In this document: positions 62,824-64,000 of the stretch, piece after piece
Position numbering within the stretch: position 1 is the stretch's first letter
How the letters are laid out: every line of letters begins with the position of its first letter
Source of the DNA: Shimia biformata
GTDB taxonomy: Bacteria > Pseudomonadota > Alphaproteobacteria > Rhodobacterales > Rhodobacteraceae
Assembly: GCF_016888515.1 (NCBI RefSeq)
Contig: NZ_JAFEJK010000001.1
Span: 1,025,475-1,089,474 of the forward strand
DNA: 64,000 nt
Reading direction: 5' to 3'
Program-made: the position numbers and the translations under genes
The notes under the pieces: model-generated
Told to the model about the DNA's origin: nothing
Seen by the model: the letters and a program-made list of their open reading frames with translations, nothing else
Database searches by the model: none

Positions 62824-63891
62824 TCAGTTTGCAGAAACTGCTTCCGGGAAGCGCCAGTTTCCATCCAGGATTTCCGGGCCGGGTTGATAGAGGCGGACAG
62901 TGTAGTTCCAGCCCTCCATGATCGGCAGGCAATTGACGCGGTTATCTTCGCAGCCGCCAAGATGCACCACCATCGAACCGTCGTCGTTGCGGGCTCCTGT
63001 GACAGAGTTCACGTTATAGGCGTTGCGGCTGTTTGGCTCAAAGAAGCCTTGGGCATTATAAAGGCTGACAGACCAGAAGGCCCCGACGGGGACATCTGCG
63101 GGAATGTCGATCTGGTATTCACCCACAGGCAGGTTCGGGACCACGTTCAGGTAAAAAGCTTCCGTTTCGGGCAATCCCCCCCAGCCAAATGCCGCGCCCA
63201 GGAAATGCCGGATCGGATCGACCTCGTCCGGCATCCCAAAGGTGCGCGAGCTGTCCGGGATATGATCGGCCAAGGCCTTTGCCGCTGCCAGGACTGCATC
63301 AAACGAATCCTCGTCGTAATTCGGCATGATGAAGGGGCGGGAAGACCCTGCATCAATCTTGATTTGGTCCTGCAACTCATGCACCGTTGAAATGTCATCG
63401 GGGTCCGCAGCGTCGACCAGAGTGCGGATGATCATCACCACGTATGGCGTCGCGAAGGTTTCCTGCGACAGCGGGTAAGTGCCGCCGCCGGAGAAGACGT
63501 CCATGTAGTGGTCCTGGTTGACAATATGCGCCGAAATGTAGCGGTCGCCAGTTTCCGGCAGGGTCACCGATGCGCCTTCGCTGATATCTATGATCGCCAT
63601 CGAATACAGCGTGTCGCGGTTCATCCGTACAGTTGGCTGTTGGTCCACGCGGGTCGGTTCGCGCAGATGGAACAGCTTGTTAACTCCGCCGCTAAAGGCA
63701 AGGTACTTGCCAATCTCCATATTTGTTGCGGCCCGGACGAAATTGTCGATATCCACTTTGACTTCGCGGCTTTCGAAAATGCCCCGCAGATGTCCGGTTT
63801 CCTGTTGTGCCATAGCTGGCGCGGCGGAAATGGTGACACCGAGCGCCCCGATTAATGTGGCCTGTAATCCGATGAGCGGCTTGAAATGCAT
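62824..63891 (-). CDS. DUF1254/DUF1214 secreted protein
   Basis: 355 residues with a Sec signal peptide cut near PAMAQ-QETG. The DUF1254 core (VDIDNFVRAATNMEIGKYL, VNKLFHLREPTRVDQQPTVRMNRDTLYSMAIIDI) is followed by a DUF1214 part (PVGAFWSVSLYNAQGFFEPNSRNAYNVNS, WNYTVRLYQPGPEILDGNWRFPEA). Function of the family is unknown; often next to transport or stress genes. The 109 bases to the window end show no gene. Confidence 0.87.
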   Translation of the reverse strand: MHFKPLIGLQATLIGALGVTISAAPAMAQQETGHLRGIFESREVKVDIDNFVRAATNMEIGKYLAFSGGVNKLFHLREPTRVDQQPTVRMNRDTLYSMAIIDISEGASVTLPETGDRYISAHIVNQDHYMDVFSGGGTYPLSQETFATPYVVMIIRTLVDAADPDDISTVHELQDQIKIDAGSSRPFIMPNYDEDSFDAVLAAAKALADHIPDSSRTFGMPDEVDPIRHFLGAAFGWGGLPETEAFYLNVVPNLPVGEYQIDIPADVPVGAFWSVSLYNAQGFFEPNSRNAYNVNSVTGARNDDGSMVVHLGGCEDNRVNCLPIMEGWNYTVRLYQPGPEILDGNWRFPEAVSAN

Positions 63892-64000
63892 GGTGTTCTC
63901 CTGTGAAGTCGATAAAACAATATGTCAGCCATGGGCCGATCCGGGGCGGCGAGACTGTCGGGGCACAGGATATAAATGGTTTTGATCTGGCGCAAATACC

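Noticed and set aside
1-64000. CRISPR arrays, insertion sequences, integrases or prophage genes
   Set aside because: No regularly spaced repeats, transposase-like frames with terminal repeats, or phage structural genes were found in reading the window.

Overview
The window reads as about 64 kb of a marine-type alphaproteobacterium of the family Rhodobacteraceae (Roseobacter-like). The basis is gene order and family membership: tuf followed by the S10/spc/alpha ribosomal genes without rpsD, a rarA-crcB-rluC-HAD-ATP12 block, an aapJQMP (bztABCD-type) amino-acid transporter, the yidC-MOSC-engB-argB chain, a phasin and a dimethylglycine-dehydrogenase-like enzyme. This assignment is inference from protein resemblance, not a database search. 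GC content is high almost everywhere, and the clear exception is a gene at 5794-6642.

Region 1 (1-23310) is the ribosomal super-operon, from the last codons of tuf to rplQ, all on the + strand. It is broken into blocks by unrelated genes: a periplasmic nucleotidase and a lipoprotein between tuf and rpsJ; a phasin (minus strand) and an AT-rich AbiJ/HEPN-type abortive-infection gene between rplW and rplB; a small protein, a putative 2-oxoglutarate/iron oxygenase and a cold-shock protein between rplP and rpmC; a hypothetical gene, a micro-ORF, a membrane protein and an HxlR regulator between rpmD and rplO. Most breaks end with a terminator, and each downstream ribosomal block has a visible sigma-70-like promoter, usually with an exact 17-base spacer (rpsJ, rplB, rpmC, rplO; less clear for rpsM).

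Region 2 (23311-33830) holds a DegQ-like periplasmic protease, RarA, the fluoride channel CrcB, the pseudouridine synthase RluC, a HAD phosphatase, an ATP12-type F1-ATPase assembly factor, and the four-gene AapJQMP ABC transporter with a hairpin between the binding protein and the permeases.

Region 3 (33831-44925) is mostly minus strand. It has a small operon (sterol-desaturase-like, ferredoxin-like, SixA-like phosphatase), argB, engB, a MOSC protein, yidC, an EAL phosphodiesterase with a degenerate GGDEF part, ttcA, two small exported proteins, and yidD-rnpA-rpmH with a near-consensus promoter.

Region 4 (44926-56411) has a TVP38-family membrane protein overlapping a flavoprotein disulfide reductase, an orphan histidine kinase, tRNA-Arg(ACG), a minus-strand capsule/Kdo operon (kpsT-kpsE-kdsA-phosphohexomutase) without kpsM, nhaA and a DUF318-type permease.

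Region 5 (56404-64000) has an ArsR regulator with a palindromic operator, a uracil-DNA-glycosylase-like protein, an SseB-family protein, the dimethylglycine-dehydrogenase-like enzyme, panC-panB and a DUF1254 protein.

The most noteworthy candidates are the AbiJ-like defence gene embedded in the S10 operon and the putative oxygenase placed directly after rplP (L16). No CRISPR array, IS element, rRNA gene or prophage was seen.
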